Position numbers and translations under genes: made by a program. Under the pieces are notes generated by a model. The model was not told where the DNA came from and did not search any database. It saw only the letters and a list, made by a program, of their open reading frames with translations. DNA of 31,318 bases, taken from assembly GCA_002789615.1 (NCBI GenBank), contig PFTO01000116.1, positions 2,042 to 33,359 of the forward strand, given 5' to 3'. This DNA comes from Acidobacteria bacterium CG_4_9_14_3_um_filter_49_7. GTDB lineage: Bacteria > Acidobacteriota > Holophagae > Thermotomaculales > Thermotomaculaceae. Shown here piece by piece: positions 8,839-15,955 of this stretch. Position 1 is the stretch's first letter. Every line of letters begins with the position of its first letter.

Positions 8839-10480
8839 AATGGTCTCCGTGTTCTATTGTGTATCGATATCCCTGTTCTGAAAGAAAAATCTGTCTGTTT
8901 CGAGCGAATTTAACTTCCACGCTCCGGTCTGTAACCAACGTGTAGAAAACGGCTTCGTTCAGCCCGGGTTTGGGTCGCAATACACGTCCCAACCGCTGGG
9001 CCTCCTCCTGCCGAGAGCCGAAAGTGCCGGAAATTTGAATTGCCACATTGGCGTCCGGGAGATCCACCGCAAAGTTAGCGACCTTGGACACTGCCAGTTG
9101 ACGGGTTTCTCCCTTCTTAAATGAGGCAAAGATATCATCCCTCTCTCTCTGGGGTGTCGCGCCGGTGATGATGGGAATGGCAAAGCGTTTGGAAATCTCC
9201 TTCAATTGCTTCAGGTATTGGCCGATAATCAGCACATTGTCATTCCTGTGTTTTTCCAGAAGATGTGCGACCACGGGCAGTTTCATCGGGTTTTCCGACG
9301 CAATTCGAAAAGCCTGCCGATTGTTCGCCATGCTGTAATCATATGAAATCGATTCAGCAAGTGGTACCCGAATCTCCACGCATTGCGCTTCTGCAATGAA
9401 TCCCTGCCGCTCCAGGTCTTTCCATGGGACGTCAAATTTTTTCGGACCGATCAACGCAAAAACGTCCTTCTCATTTCCATCTTCCCGCACCAGCGTGGCG
9501 GTCAGTCCCAGACGCCGTTTGGCCTGAAGGGAAGAAACTGCGCGAAATACAGGGGCCGGCAGCAAATGGACTTCATCATAAATAATCAATCCCCAGTTTC
9601 GGGAGTCGAAAATTTCAAAATACTTGAAATCGTCGTCCCGGGATTTCCGGTATGTGAGAATCTGATAGGTCGCCACGGTCACCGCCTGTACGTTCTTGTT
9701 TTCTCCGCTGTACTCGCCCACCTGTTCCACAGTCAGATTTGTGCGCTCCACCAGTTCCTGTTTCCATTGCTTCAACGCCGTCGTATTTGTCGTTAGTATC
9801 AGAGTGTTTGCTCTGACTCTTTCCATAATTCCGATTCCGACAATGGTTTTTCCGGCACCACAGGGCATAACCACTACGCCGCTTCCACCTTCCGCTGAAC
9901 CGCCGGCGTGAAAGATGTCCACGGCAGTTTCCTGATAGGGCCGCAGCCGCAATTTTTCCGGATCAATTTCTATATTAAGCGGGTCGCCTTCTTCATAGCC
10001 GGCAATATCACGGGCTGGAAATCCCAGCTCCATCAGTACCTGTTTTACGTCTCCCCGGGACGCCGGGTTCACATAAATCCGGCCATCTGACACGCGGGTA
10101 ATGTGATCCGCCATTGGATCAAAATAGAGTACGCGCCGGTACGTATCCGGATCTTCGATGTCCAGGTAAAAGCCGCTTTCACCACGTTTTAGAATTACCT
10201 TCCCGAAGGCATGATATTCTTCCTCAATTTCCTTCAAAAGTGTATGGGAAATCGGATACTTGCTCCACTCCTGCAGAAAGGAGACAATCTTTTCGTAGCC
10301 CACTCCACAGGCAGCGGCATTCCAGAGTGAAATAGAGGTAATCCGGTATGTGTGAATATACTCCGGAGATTTTATCATCTCTGAAAAAGTGCCGAGAAAG
10401 CCCCTTACTTCCGGATAGGCCGGATTCTGAACTTCAGCCAGAATCGTTCTGTCAGACTGGATAATAAGCGGGTTTTCCAT
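8813..10480 (-). CDS. XPB-family DNA repair helicase (superfamily 2)
   Basis: 555 aa, similar to bacterial XPB/RAD25 helicases, 3'-5' DNA translocases that are the relatives of the TFIIH subunit. Residues 1-95 form the helicase-associated N-terminal domain, followed by a damage-recognition-like region. Walker A is PCGAGKT (206-212), motif II is DEVH (302-305), motif III is TAT (327-329), the XPB-diagnostic RED motif is 332-334, and motif VI is QRLGRVLRP. The ATG at 10480 is preceded by GGGAG. It is the first gene of the seven-gene minus-strand operon, with a TATAAT about 72 bases upstream. Bacterial XPB function is not well defined; a role in DNA repair is an inference from the family. Confidence 0.93.
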   Translation of the reverse strand: MENPLIIQSDRTILAEVQNPAYPEVRGFLGTFSEMIKSPEYIHTYRITSISLWNAAACGVGYEKIVSFLQEWSKYPISHTLLKEIEEEYHAFGKVILKRGESGFYLDIEDPDTYRRVLYFDPMADHITRVSDGRIYVNPASRGDVKQVLMELGFPARDIAGYEEGDPLNIEIDPEKLRLRPYQETAVDIFHAGGSAEGGSGVVVMPCGAGKTIVGIGIMERVRANTLILTTNTTALKQWKQELVERTNLTVEQVGEYSGENKNVQAVTVATYQILTYRKSRDDDFKYFEIFDSRNWGLIIYDEVHLLPAPVFRAVSSLQAKRRLGLTATLVREDGNEKDVFALIGPKKFDVPWKDLERQGFIAEAQCVEIRVPLAESISYDYSMANNRQAFRIASENPMKLPVVAHLLEKHRNDNVLIIGQYLKQLKEISKRFAIPIITGATPQRERDDIFASFKKGETRQLAVSKVANFAVDLPDANVAIQISGTFGSRQEEAQRLGRVLRPKPGLNEAVFYTLVTDRSVEVKFARNRQIFLSEQGYRYTIEHGDHYGLQATDQ

Positions 10481-10552
10481 CTATCTCCCTCGCAGAGCAC
10501 TGCGTTCTCTTTAATCGTTTTGACTGAGTCGGGCACGGGCATACTCACAACC

Positions 10553-10581
10553 ATTATATGTGTTTTTTGTTGACATAAAAA
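10553..10581 (-). promoter_or_regulatory. Promoter of the XPB operon
   Basis: On the minus strand TATAAT (10558-10553) is a perfect -10 box. At 17-bp spacing the -35 would be a weak TTTTTA (10581-10576). It leaves an untranslated leader of about 65-70 nt before the helicase ATG. The site overlaps the divergent plus-strand promoter, so the two probably compete for polymerase. Confidence 0.5.
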
Positions 10582-10598
10582 GGCAATTTTCCTATGAT
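10570..10598 (+). promoter_or_regulatory. Strong sigma-70 promoter of the DUF4870 gene
   Basis: TTGACA (10570-10575), a 17-bp spacer and TATGAT (10593-10598) make a near-consensus housekeeping promoter. Transcription would begin around 10605, about 27 nt ahead of the ATG at 10632. The spacer contains the -35 side of the divergent XPB promoter. Confidence 0.8.
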
Positions 10599-10631
10599 AT
10601 TTACAAATCACTGTGTCGAGGAGAAAAAAAT

Positions 10632-11072
10632 ATGAATATTGGAGTTATTTCATTGAATGAAGGGAACTTTCAGGCCCCTCCCGCTCCCCCATCCGCCGGA
10701 CCAACGCCGCCGCCTCCACCCCCGGAGAGCCCAACACAGGGTGGCGCCGCAGGCGAAGTAAATGTCCTGATGGTGGTTCTGGCCTATTTTGGAATTCTCT
10801 GTCTGATCCCGTTTTTCGCGGAAAAGGACGACGAATTTGTGCAGTACCATGCCCGCCAGGGCCTGACCCTGTTCCTTGCAGAAATTGTTATTTTTGTGAT
10901 CCTGATGATCCTTTCTGTGATTCCGCTTCTTGGATGCGTTATCATGATCCTTGAATTGTTTTTCTGGCTCGGCGTACTGGTCTACCACATCCTCCTGATG
11001 GTGAAGGCTTCCAAGGGTGAGAGAACCAAGGTTCCATACATCTCCACCTATGCCGAACGCTGGTTCAAGTAA
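10632..11072 (+). CDS. DUF4870-type small membrane protein
   Basis: 146 aa from the ATG at 10632, which has GAGGAG (10618-10623) eight bases upstream and lies 34 nt after a consensus promoter; a longer frame to 10560 would begin before the transcription start. The N-terminal ~40 residues are a proline-rich linker (PPAPPSAGPTPPPPPP). Then come a first hydrophobic segment (VLMVVLAYFGILCLIPFF), a short acidic loop followed by the DUF4870/Tic20-like motif EFVQYHARQGL, and two more membrane helices (up to ~135). The C-terminus is cytoplasmic and basic. Function is unknown; the family is a set of small inner-membrane proteins. A terminator follows immediately. Confidence 0.85.
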   Translation: MNIGVISLNEGNFQAPPAPPSAGPTPPPPPPESPTQGGAAGEVNVLMVVLAYFGILCLIPFFAEKDDEFVQYHARQGLTLFLAEIVIFVILMILSVIPLLGCVIMILELFFWLGVLVYHILLMVKASKGERTKVPYISTYAERWFK

Positions 11073-11075
11073 ACC

Positions 11076-11103
11076 AAAGGGGGGCCACGGCCCCCTTTTT
11101 TTT
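11076..11103 (+). terminator. Rho-independent terminator after the DUF4870 gene
   Basis: A 10-bp stem (11076-11085 with 11090-11099, six G-C pairs at the loop end) with loop CACG is followed by a T run to 11103. It sits 3 nt beyond the DUF4870 stop codon. Confidence 0.85.
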
Positions 11104-11178
11104 CTGTTCTGGGCGCTTTTTTGCGCTCTTTTGCTGTTTATCCTCACTGATAATGCCCGCCCGCCCGGGGATCAGAAA

Positions 11179-11424
11179 ATGGTCAGATGGAGTGTCGCGG
11201 CTCTGGATCACTACAAGTCATCCGTCTCCCGCCCACTGGCATCCCACAATGTCCGTTTCTGCCGCTTCCATCCCAGTTGCTCTGTCTATGCCAGAACGGC
11301 GCTTCTTCGCTTCGGCTTTCTCAAAGGCAGTGCCCTGGCCTTTGTTCGTATCCTGAAGTGCAATCCCTTCTATGGGCATCCCCCCATAAAAGATCCCGTA
11401 CCTTTGAAGAGAAGTGTTCTGTGA
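11179..11424 (+). CDS. yidD: Membrane protein insertion efficiency factor YidD
   Basis: 81 aa from the ATG at 11179, the usual YidD length. YidD assists insertion of inner-membrane proteins alongside YidC. The family core is clear: amphipathic helix WSVAALDHYKSSVSRPL, then CRFHPSCSVYARTAL, a glycine-rich turn LRFGFLKG, and RILKCNPFYG. The frame stays open upstream to 11017 and would add a hydrophobic helix (PLFFLFWALFCALLLFIL). That extension runs through the terminator hairpin and overlaps the preceding gene, so I chose the inner ATG (a GGGGA lies upstream). A membrane-anchored longer form from a CTG or TTG start after the terminator cannot be excluded. The usual neighbours rpmH, rnpA and yidC are not present here. 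Confidence 0.8.
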   Translation: MVRWSVAALDHYKSSVSRPLASHNVRFCRFHPSCSVYARTALLRFGFLKGSALAFVRILKCNPFYGHPPIKDPVPLKRSVL

Positions 11425-11529
11425 TTCTGTGTTCAGTGTTCTGACCGGAAAAAGACAAGTTTAAGCAACAAGAAAGGGCCCCTGATTTTTCACCATGTTA
11501 TACTCTTTATAGTCAGTTCAGGGAGGAAG

Positions 11530-12165
11530 ATGGTGTCGAAATCCAGATTGTTGTTCTTTCAAGGTTTGCTGTTCGCGACGGCTTCTCTGTTGTTTATGGT
11601 GACTTCCTGCAATTCAAGCTCGTCTTTCCAGAATGGTGATATTATTTTTCAGGAATCCCTGTCTTCCCAGAGTAAGGCATTGCGACTGGCAACCGGATCT
11701 CCGTATACCCATGTGGGGATGTTGTTCAAGTGGAAAGGTAATTGGGTTGTGTACGAAGCGGCACAGCCGGTAAGAATGACGGAGCTGACAAGGTGGCAGT
11801 GGCACGGGAAAAACGGGCATTACGTGGTGAAGCGTCTGAAAAAACCAGTTTCGCAAATAAAGATGGAAAAGCTCAGAAAAGCTGCCCGCGCATGGTTTGG
11901 TACTCCTTACGATCTGAAATTCCAATGGTCAGACAGGCGCATGTACTGTTCGGAATACGTGTGGAAGTTGTATAAACGGGTTTTGGGAATTGAACTTGCC
12001 ACACCCGCAAAATTCAAGGATTTTGATTTCAGCAAACCGGCTGTTCAAAAAAAGCTGAAAGAACGTTACGGGACGGAATTCCCTGCAGACGAGACAGTGG
12101 TGGCCCCGGTGCAACTGTTCAATTCAAGACTTCTGAAAACAGTTTTCGTGAAACGTCATTTGTGA
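11530..12165 (+). CDS. YiiX-like permuted papain-fold lipoprotein
   Basis: 211 aa. Residues 1-26 are a lipoprotein signal peptide with lipobox VTSC (Cys27 lipidated). The body matches the YiiX/YebB (DUF830) permuted NlpC/P60-like cysteine hydrolases: NGDIIFQ at the domain start, catalytic His61 in SPYTHVGML, VVYEA strand, and catalytic Cys140 in MYCSEYVWKLY. The C-terminal VVAPVQLFNSRLL closes the fold. Proposed substrates of the family are amide or lipid bonds; the exact one is unknown. GGAGG lies only 3 nt before the ATG, so the GTG codon at 11533, spaced 6 nt, may be the real start. It has no operon partner. Confidence 0.85.
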   Translation: MVSKSRLLFFQGLLFATASLLFMVTSCNSSSSFQNGDIIFQESLSSQSKALRLATGSPYTHVGMLFKWKGNWVVYEAAQPVRMTELTRWQWHGKNGHYVVKRLKKPVSQIKMEKLRKAARAWFGTPYDLKFQWSDRRMYCSEYVWKLYKRVLGIELATPAKFKDFDFSKPAVQKKLKERYGTEFPADETVVAPVQLFNSRLLKTVFVKRHL

Positions 12166-12203
12166 AGTGAGCAGGACTGCCCAATCCCTGTTCTTTTCCC
12201 TTT

Positions 12204-12226
12204 GCAAGTTACAAGTCACAAGTCAC
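12204..12226. repeat. Triple heptamer repeat in the thiI upstream region
   Basis: GCAAGTT-ACAAGTC-ACAAGTC-AC is three head-to-tail 7-mers, the last two identical. It lies in the 173-nt gap between the YiiX-like gene and thiI; the rest of that gap is a pyrimidine-rich tract (12230-12285) and a possible -10 TAGAAT near 12307. No gene is visible there. Confidence 0.5.
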
Positions 12227-12338
12227 GATTCTCTTTCTGCGCCTCTTCCTCCTCCCCCAACCCCTACTCCTACAGCCCCACCGTGGACGGCGGGCCTTGA
12301 ATTGTGTAGAATGAGCGGGCCTATGGAAGGGGAAAAAT

Positions 12339-13502
12339 ATGGAATTTGTATACATCATTCGTTTCGGAGAAATATGGATCAAGGGCAAAAACCGCCGTTT
12401 CTTTGAACAGGCACTGGAGCAGAATATCCGCCGGACCCTTAAGCGGGGAGGCTGCAACGCGGTGCTGGAAAGTGAACGGGGCCGGCTGTATGCAGTCGAA
12501 TCCGGGGAAGCGCCGGGGGAAACACTGGAATTGCTATCCCGGATTCCGGGAATTGTCTCGGTTTCTGTGGGCGTGAAATGTGAAAGGTCTGTGAAAAGTC
12601 TGGCGGAGAACGGGTTGGCATTGATGCAAAAAATGGGGGTTGTCCCTGTCAGTTTTAAGGTGGAGTGTAAGCGTGCGGATAAGACTTTCCCAATCCCGTC
12701 ACCTCAATTGAGCCGGGAGGTAGGGGAGTATCTGTTGACACACGGGCTGGATGTGCCGGTGGACGTCCATCATCCGCAGATGGTCTTTGGTGTGGAGATT
12801 CAACAAAATGGTGCCTATGCTTTCTGCAAAACCCTTCGGGGAGCCGGTGGATTGCCTGTGGGAGTGTCGGGAAAAGTGGCAGTGCTTCTTTCCGGTGGAA
12901 TTGATTCGCCGGTTGCCGGATACCTGTTGCAGAAACGGGGAGCGACAGTGGAACCCATATATTTCCATGGATTCCCGTTTACTTCAGATATGGTCAAGGA
13001 CAAGGTGGCCCGCCTTGCGAAAAGGCTCGCTTTTTATCAGAAGTGTCTGACCTTGCGGATTGTGAATTTCACCCCGGTACTGACAGCGTTGAAAAAGCAG
13101 TGTCCTGAGAAGTTCACCATCATTGTAATGCGGCGCTTCATGGTTCGGATTGCGGCGGAAATTGCAAATAGAACCGGTTGCAGAGCGCTGATTACGGGGG
13201 ACAATCTGGGACAGGTGGCCAGTCAGACACTGGACAATCTGGAATGCGTCACCGATGTTTCTCCCATGATGATACTGAGGCCACTTCTTTCCTTTGACAA
13301 ATTTGACATTATTGAGCAGGCAAAAAAGATTGGTACATATGAAATTTCCATTGAGCCGCATGAAGACTGCTGTGCCCTGTTTGTACCGAAATTTCCCGAA
13401 ATTTACGGGAAGCTGGTAGAAGTCCGGGAAGCAGAATCAGGGATGGACATCGAGGGTCTGGTGACGGAGTGCGTGGAAACGGTTGAGAAAATGGATTTCT
13501 GA
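12339..13502 (+). CDS. thiI: tRNA 4-thiouridine synthase ThiI
   Basis: 387 aa, the length of ThiI without a C-terminal rhodanese domain (as in Bacillus). It adenylates and thiolates U8 of tRNA and can supply sulfur for thiazole synthesis. The N-terminal ferredoxin-like part begins IIRFGEIWIKGKNRRFFE, the THUMP domain covers about 60-165, and the PP-loop SGGIDSPVAGYLL starts at 185. The C-terminal PHEDCCALFVPKFPE matches rhodanese-less family members. With no rhodanese domain the sulfur must come from a dedicated desulfurase; none is seen here. AAGGGG precedes the ATG. The DUF493 gene follows after 9 nt. Confidence 0.95.
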   Translation: MEFVYIIRFGEIWIKGKNRRFFEQALEQNIRRTLKRGGCNAVLESERGRLYAVESGEAPGETLELLSRIPGIVSVSVGVKCERSVKSLAENGLALMQKMGVVPVSFKVECKRADKTFPIPSPQLSREVGEYLLTHGLDVPVDVHHPQMVFGVEIQQNGAYAFCKTLRGAGGLPVGVSGKVAVLLSGGIDSPVAGYLLQKRGATVEPIYFHGFPFTSDMVKDKVARLAKRLAFYQKCLTLRIVNFTPVLTALKKQCPEKFTIIVMRRFMVRIAAEIANRTGCRALITGDNLGQVASQTLDNLECVTDVSPMMILRPLLSFDKFDIIEQAKKIGTYEISIEPHEDCCALFVPKFPEIYGKLVEVREAESGMDIEGLVTECVETVEKMDF

Positions 13503-13511
13503 GGAGGTCGA

Positions 13512-13850
13512 ATGTCGAAGCAGTCAAACAACGGGAATGGAGATGATCCTGAAAAAAAATTCTGCATGATGACAGGGAAGAAGCAGAGCATCGAAGATCT
13601 GGTGTCTTTCCCGGTGGATTATAACTTCAAGATAATGGGAAAAACTCAGGAATTGAATATTGATTTGTTGTTGAAGCAGATAGCGGAAGTGACGGGCAGG
13701 GAAATTTCTCGGGAACTGGTCCGGGAAAGGCCCAGCAGGGAAGGAAAATATACGTCCTATTCGGTTCGGGTTTTTCTCCAGGGAGCAGCTGAATTAACGG
13801 CCATTTATGCAATGTTGAAGGCGGAAGAATCGGTTGTTTATTATCTCTGA
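13512..13850 (+). CDS. DUF493 (YbeD-like) protein
   Basis: 112 aa. The core FPVDYNFKIMG (about 36-46), the central GKYTSYSVRV and the C-terminal AIYAMLKAEESVVYYL match the YbeD/HP0495 family, a small ferredoxin-like (ACT-like) fold. The first ~30 residues, including FCMMTGKK, are an extra hydrophilic leader. GAGGAGG stands before the ATG, and the gene lies 9 nt behind thiI, so the two are co-transcribed. It ends 5 nt from the convergent receiver-domain gene. The function of the family is unsettled; in enterobacteria it neighbours lipoate genes. Confidence 0.8.
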   Translation: MSKQSNNGNGDDPEKKFCMMTGKKQSIEDLVSFPVDYNFKIMGKTQELNIDLLLKQIAEVTGREISRELVRERPSREGKYTSYSVRVFLQGAAELTAIYAMLKAEESVVYYL

Positions 13851-13855
13851 TTCAA

Positions 13856-14341
13856 TCAATTGAGCAATTTGCCCAGTTCGGGGTCCAGTTCCAGCAATTC
13901 TCTCAGGTCTATGGAACGGGACGCAGAGGAATCCGGTTTCTCCAGATGCTCAGCATTTTGCTCATCGTCCGCGTCAGCAACATGGGCCCTGGAAATCAGT
14001 GTTTTGAAGCTGTTTTTGTCCAGTGGTTTGTCCAGGTGAACCATGCGAATGTTGGGTAATCCGGAGTGGGCTGCAAACTGCATCCGTTTGTAGAGGGCAG
14101 AGGCGAGAAGTATCGTCGTTCGGGGCGAGGATGATGCTATTTTTTCCGCCAGGGAAAACCCGGACATGCCCGGAAGCAGGGGATCAATGAGGGCGAGTAG
14201 AAAGTTTGTGTTGGCAACTGCGTTCAATGCCTCATCACAGTTATGGACTGTGGTGGCGTCGAACCCCAGCTCCGCAGCCCAGGTGGCACGCTGTTCCAGA
14301 TCCCGTGGATTATAATGAACAATTAATAATTTTTTCTCCAC
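13856..14341 (-). CDS. Degenerate response-regulator receiver protein
   Basis: 161 aa from the GTG at 14341, which has a perfect AAAGGAGG four bases upstream; the longer frame from 14368 would place that site inside the gene. Residues 1-120 follow the CheY fold: LLIV strand, phospho-acceptor candidate Asp53 in LLALIDPLLPGMSG, Ser81 in TILLASAL, and Lys105 in HLDKPLD. The acidic pair that normally binds Mg2+ after strand 1 is replaced (LIV-His9-Tyr10). Phosphorylation by the usual chemistry is therefore doubtful. Residues 121-161 are an acidic, probably disordered tail ending in a short helix. There is no output domain and no neighbouring kinase. The long AT-rich leader suggests separate control. 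Confidence 0.8.
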   Translation of the reverse strand: MEKKLLIVHYNPRDLEQRATWAAELGFDATTVHNCDEALNAVANTNFLLALIDPLLPGMSGFSLAEKIASSSPRTTILLASALYKRMQFAAHSGLPNIRMVHLDKPLDKNSFKTLISRAHVADADDEQNAEHLEKPDSSASRSIDLRELLELDPELGKLLN

Positions 14342-14383
14342 AAAACCTCCTTTCTGTTCAATAAGCATTCAGAGTGCATCTAT

Positions 14384-14413
14384 ATAATATATACCGGTTT
14401 GACCTTTTGTAAA
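14384..14413 (-). promoter_or_regulatory. Promoter of the receiver-domain gene
   Basis: Minus strand: TTTACA (14413-14408), then TATATT after 16 bp (14391-14386) or TATTAT after 18 bp (14389-14384). This lies about 45 nt ahead of the GTG start in an unusually AT-rich stretch. Confidence 0.55.
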
Positions 14414-14441
14414 GTAAAAAAGTTCAATAAATATTATGTGT

Positions 14442-14483
14442 TATTAGTTTGCCAATTTATTTTTATAAAGTGACAAACTAATA
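14442..14483. promoter_or_regulatory. 10-bp inverted repeat in an AT-rich leader
   Basis: TATTAGTTTG (14442-14451) and CAAACTAATA (14474-14483) are perfect complements separated by 22 nt. They sit 30-70 bp upstream of the -35 of the receiver gene and just downstream of tcdA. No T run follows, so it does not look like a terminator. It is a candidate binding site for a dimeric regulator. Confidence 0.45.
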
Positions 14484-14512
14484 TACAGAAGTGTGAAATT
14501 TATTTCCACAAT

Positions 14513-15211
14513 TTATTTTTCTGTTTCCAGGAGAAGACTCAGTATCGTGGCCGCGATGGTGAAACCAAAAGTTCCGGTCACTGTGATAATGGAGGCAACG
14601 GAAGTCCCATCCGGGGTGCATTGCCGTTTCTCAGTGGAGTACACCACGGTGAAGTTTGTATCTCCGTAGCCCCACCGGCGAAGTTTCTTTCGCATTTGAT
14701 GGGCCAGCGGATCGTTTATTGTTTCCCATATGGAACCGGATTTTACTTTTGTAGGGTCAAGTTTGAATCCGGCACCGGTAGATGCCACGATCGGGATGTC
14801 GTTCTCAAGGCAAGAGAGAATCAGGTTGAGTTTTGGTACCAGTGCGTCGATGCAGTCTGCAACGACGTTAAAGGAAGTGACATCAATCTGGTCCTTTGAT
14901 TCTCGATTGAGGAATAGCGGGTAGGTTTCAACACATACATCCGGGTTGATATCCCTTGCCCGTTTCTGGAAACTGGTGACCTTATATTCTCCCAGTGTGG
15001 AGTGCAGGGCAAAGAGCTGACGGTTCAGGTTTGAAGGTTGGGACTGATCACTGTCCATTACACCGATGGTTCCGACACCGCAGCGAACCAGGGCTTCGGC
15101 ACAGAAGGAACCGACGCCACCCAGGCCTGCCACCAGTACACGGGACTGTTTCAGAATCTCCATTCCTCTGTCCCCGATCATGGGCGCAAGTTTTGAAAAC
15201 TGTTCTACCAC
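14513..15211 (-). CDS. tcdA: tRNA threonylcarbamoyladenosine dehydratase TcdA
   Basis: 232 aa, E1/ThiF superfamily. It uses ATP to cyclise the t6A modification at position 37 of tRNA. The nucleotide-binding motif GLGGVGS is at 29-35, with DSDQSQPSNLNRQ following at the second strand, and the DCIDAL...K segment near 120. The family-specific IVASTGAGFKLDPTKV and WGYGDTNFTVVYSTE are present, so the general ThiF alternatives are less likely. The start overlaps the tatD stop by 7 nt. It is the third gene of the speA-tatD-tcdA operon. Confidence 0.9.
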   Translation of the reverse strand: MVEQFSKLAPMIGDRGMEILKQSRVLVAGLGGVGSFCAEALVRCGVGTIGVMDSDQSQPSNLNRQLFALHSTLGEYKVTSFQKRARDINPDVCVETYPLFLNRESKDQIDVTSFNVVADCIDALVPKLNLILSCLENDIPIVASTGAGFKLDPTKVKSGSIWETINDPLAHQMRKKLRRWGYGDTNFTVVYSTEKRQCTPDGTSVASIITVTGTFGFTIAATILSLLLETEK

Positions 15212-15951
15212 TGGAAAACCTCCCTGGCGTTGTTCCAGGTAAGGATCTCAAAATCTTTAATCCCCATGCCCAGGATGGCCGCAATCCCAGCACCAATACG
15301 GGGGAGATTTGACGGTACATTGGGAGATGACATACCGGGTGGTGGCAAATCCGGAGAATCTGTTTCCACGAGAATCCGGTCGAAAGGCAGGATACGCAGA
15401 ACTGAATGTGTCTTTCGGGCGTCGGCTCGGATTGCCGGACCGCCAAAAGAGAAGAAAACACGGGGGAGTACCTGTTGTAGCTGGCGGGCAAATTCTGCCG
15501 AACCTGAGTACATGTGCATCACAACTGTCACCGCTGGCGTAGATTTAATGATTTCCAGAAAGTCGGGAAAGGCCCTGCGAAGGTGAATGGACACAGGCAG
15601 GTTCAGGTCATCCGCAAATTCCAATTGTCTGCGAAAAAAGTCCTTCTGCCGGTTCCGGTCCACTCCTTTGTCAAAATAGTCCAGCCCGATCTCCCCGATG
15701 GCTACACATTTGGGTTGAGTCGCGGCAATTTGGTGGACCAGCTCCAAAGCTGTTTTATCTGTTTTGTCGATATAAAGGGGGTGAATACCGGCCATCAGGA
15801 AGACTTCTTCGTGGTGTTCTGCGAGAGTTTCAGCTTCTTTGGTGCAGCCGGTTACTCCTGCCACGGCAAATCGGGTGACGTCTGCGGATACAGCCCGGCT
15901 GATTTCCTGTTCAGTCAGTGTGTCGAGATGGCAATGGGTATCGGCCCACAT
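15205..15951 (-). CDS. tatD: TatD-family metal-dependent DNase
   Basis: 248 aa, full length. The TIM-barrel amidohydrolase metal site is visible: DTHCHLD (His6, His8), GEIGLDYF (Glu near 90), SIHLRRAF, VVMHMYSG, and ETDSPDLPPPG with the final catalytic Asp. Members act as 3'-5' exonucleases and deoxyaminoacylases in DNA repair or turnover. The ATG at 15951 is 4 nt after the speA stop, and tcdA overlaps its end. TatD, YcfH and YjjV paralogs cannot be separated by eye. Confidence 0.9.
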   Translation of the reverse strand: MWADTHCHLDTLTEQEISRAVSADVTRFAVAGVTGCTKEAETLAEHHEEVFLMAGIHPLYIDKTDKTALELVHQIAATQPKCVAIGEIGLDYFDKGVDRNRQKDFFRRQLEFADDLNLPVSIHLRRAFPDFLEIIKSTPAVTVVMHMYSGSAEFARQLQQVLPRVFFSFGGPAIRADARKTHSVLRILPFDRILVETDSPDLPPPGMSSPNVPSNLPRIGAGIAAILGMGIKDFEILTWNNAREVFQW

Positions 15952-15955
15952 TGTG

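Noticed and set aside
12230..12300. Pyrimidine-rich tract before thiI as a riboswitch or small RNA
   Set aside because: No conserved stem set or known aptamer pattern can be seen; it is simply C/T-rich.
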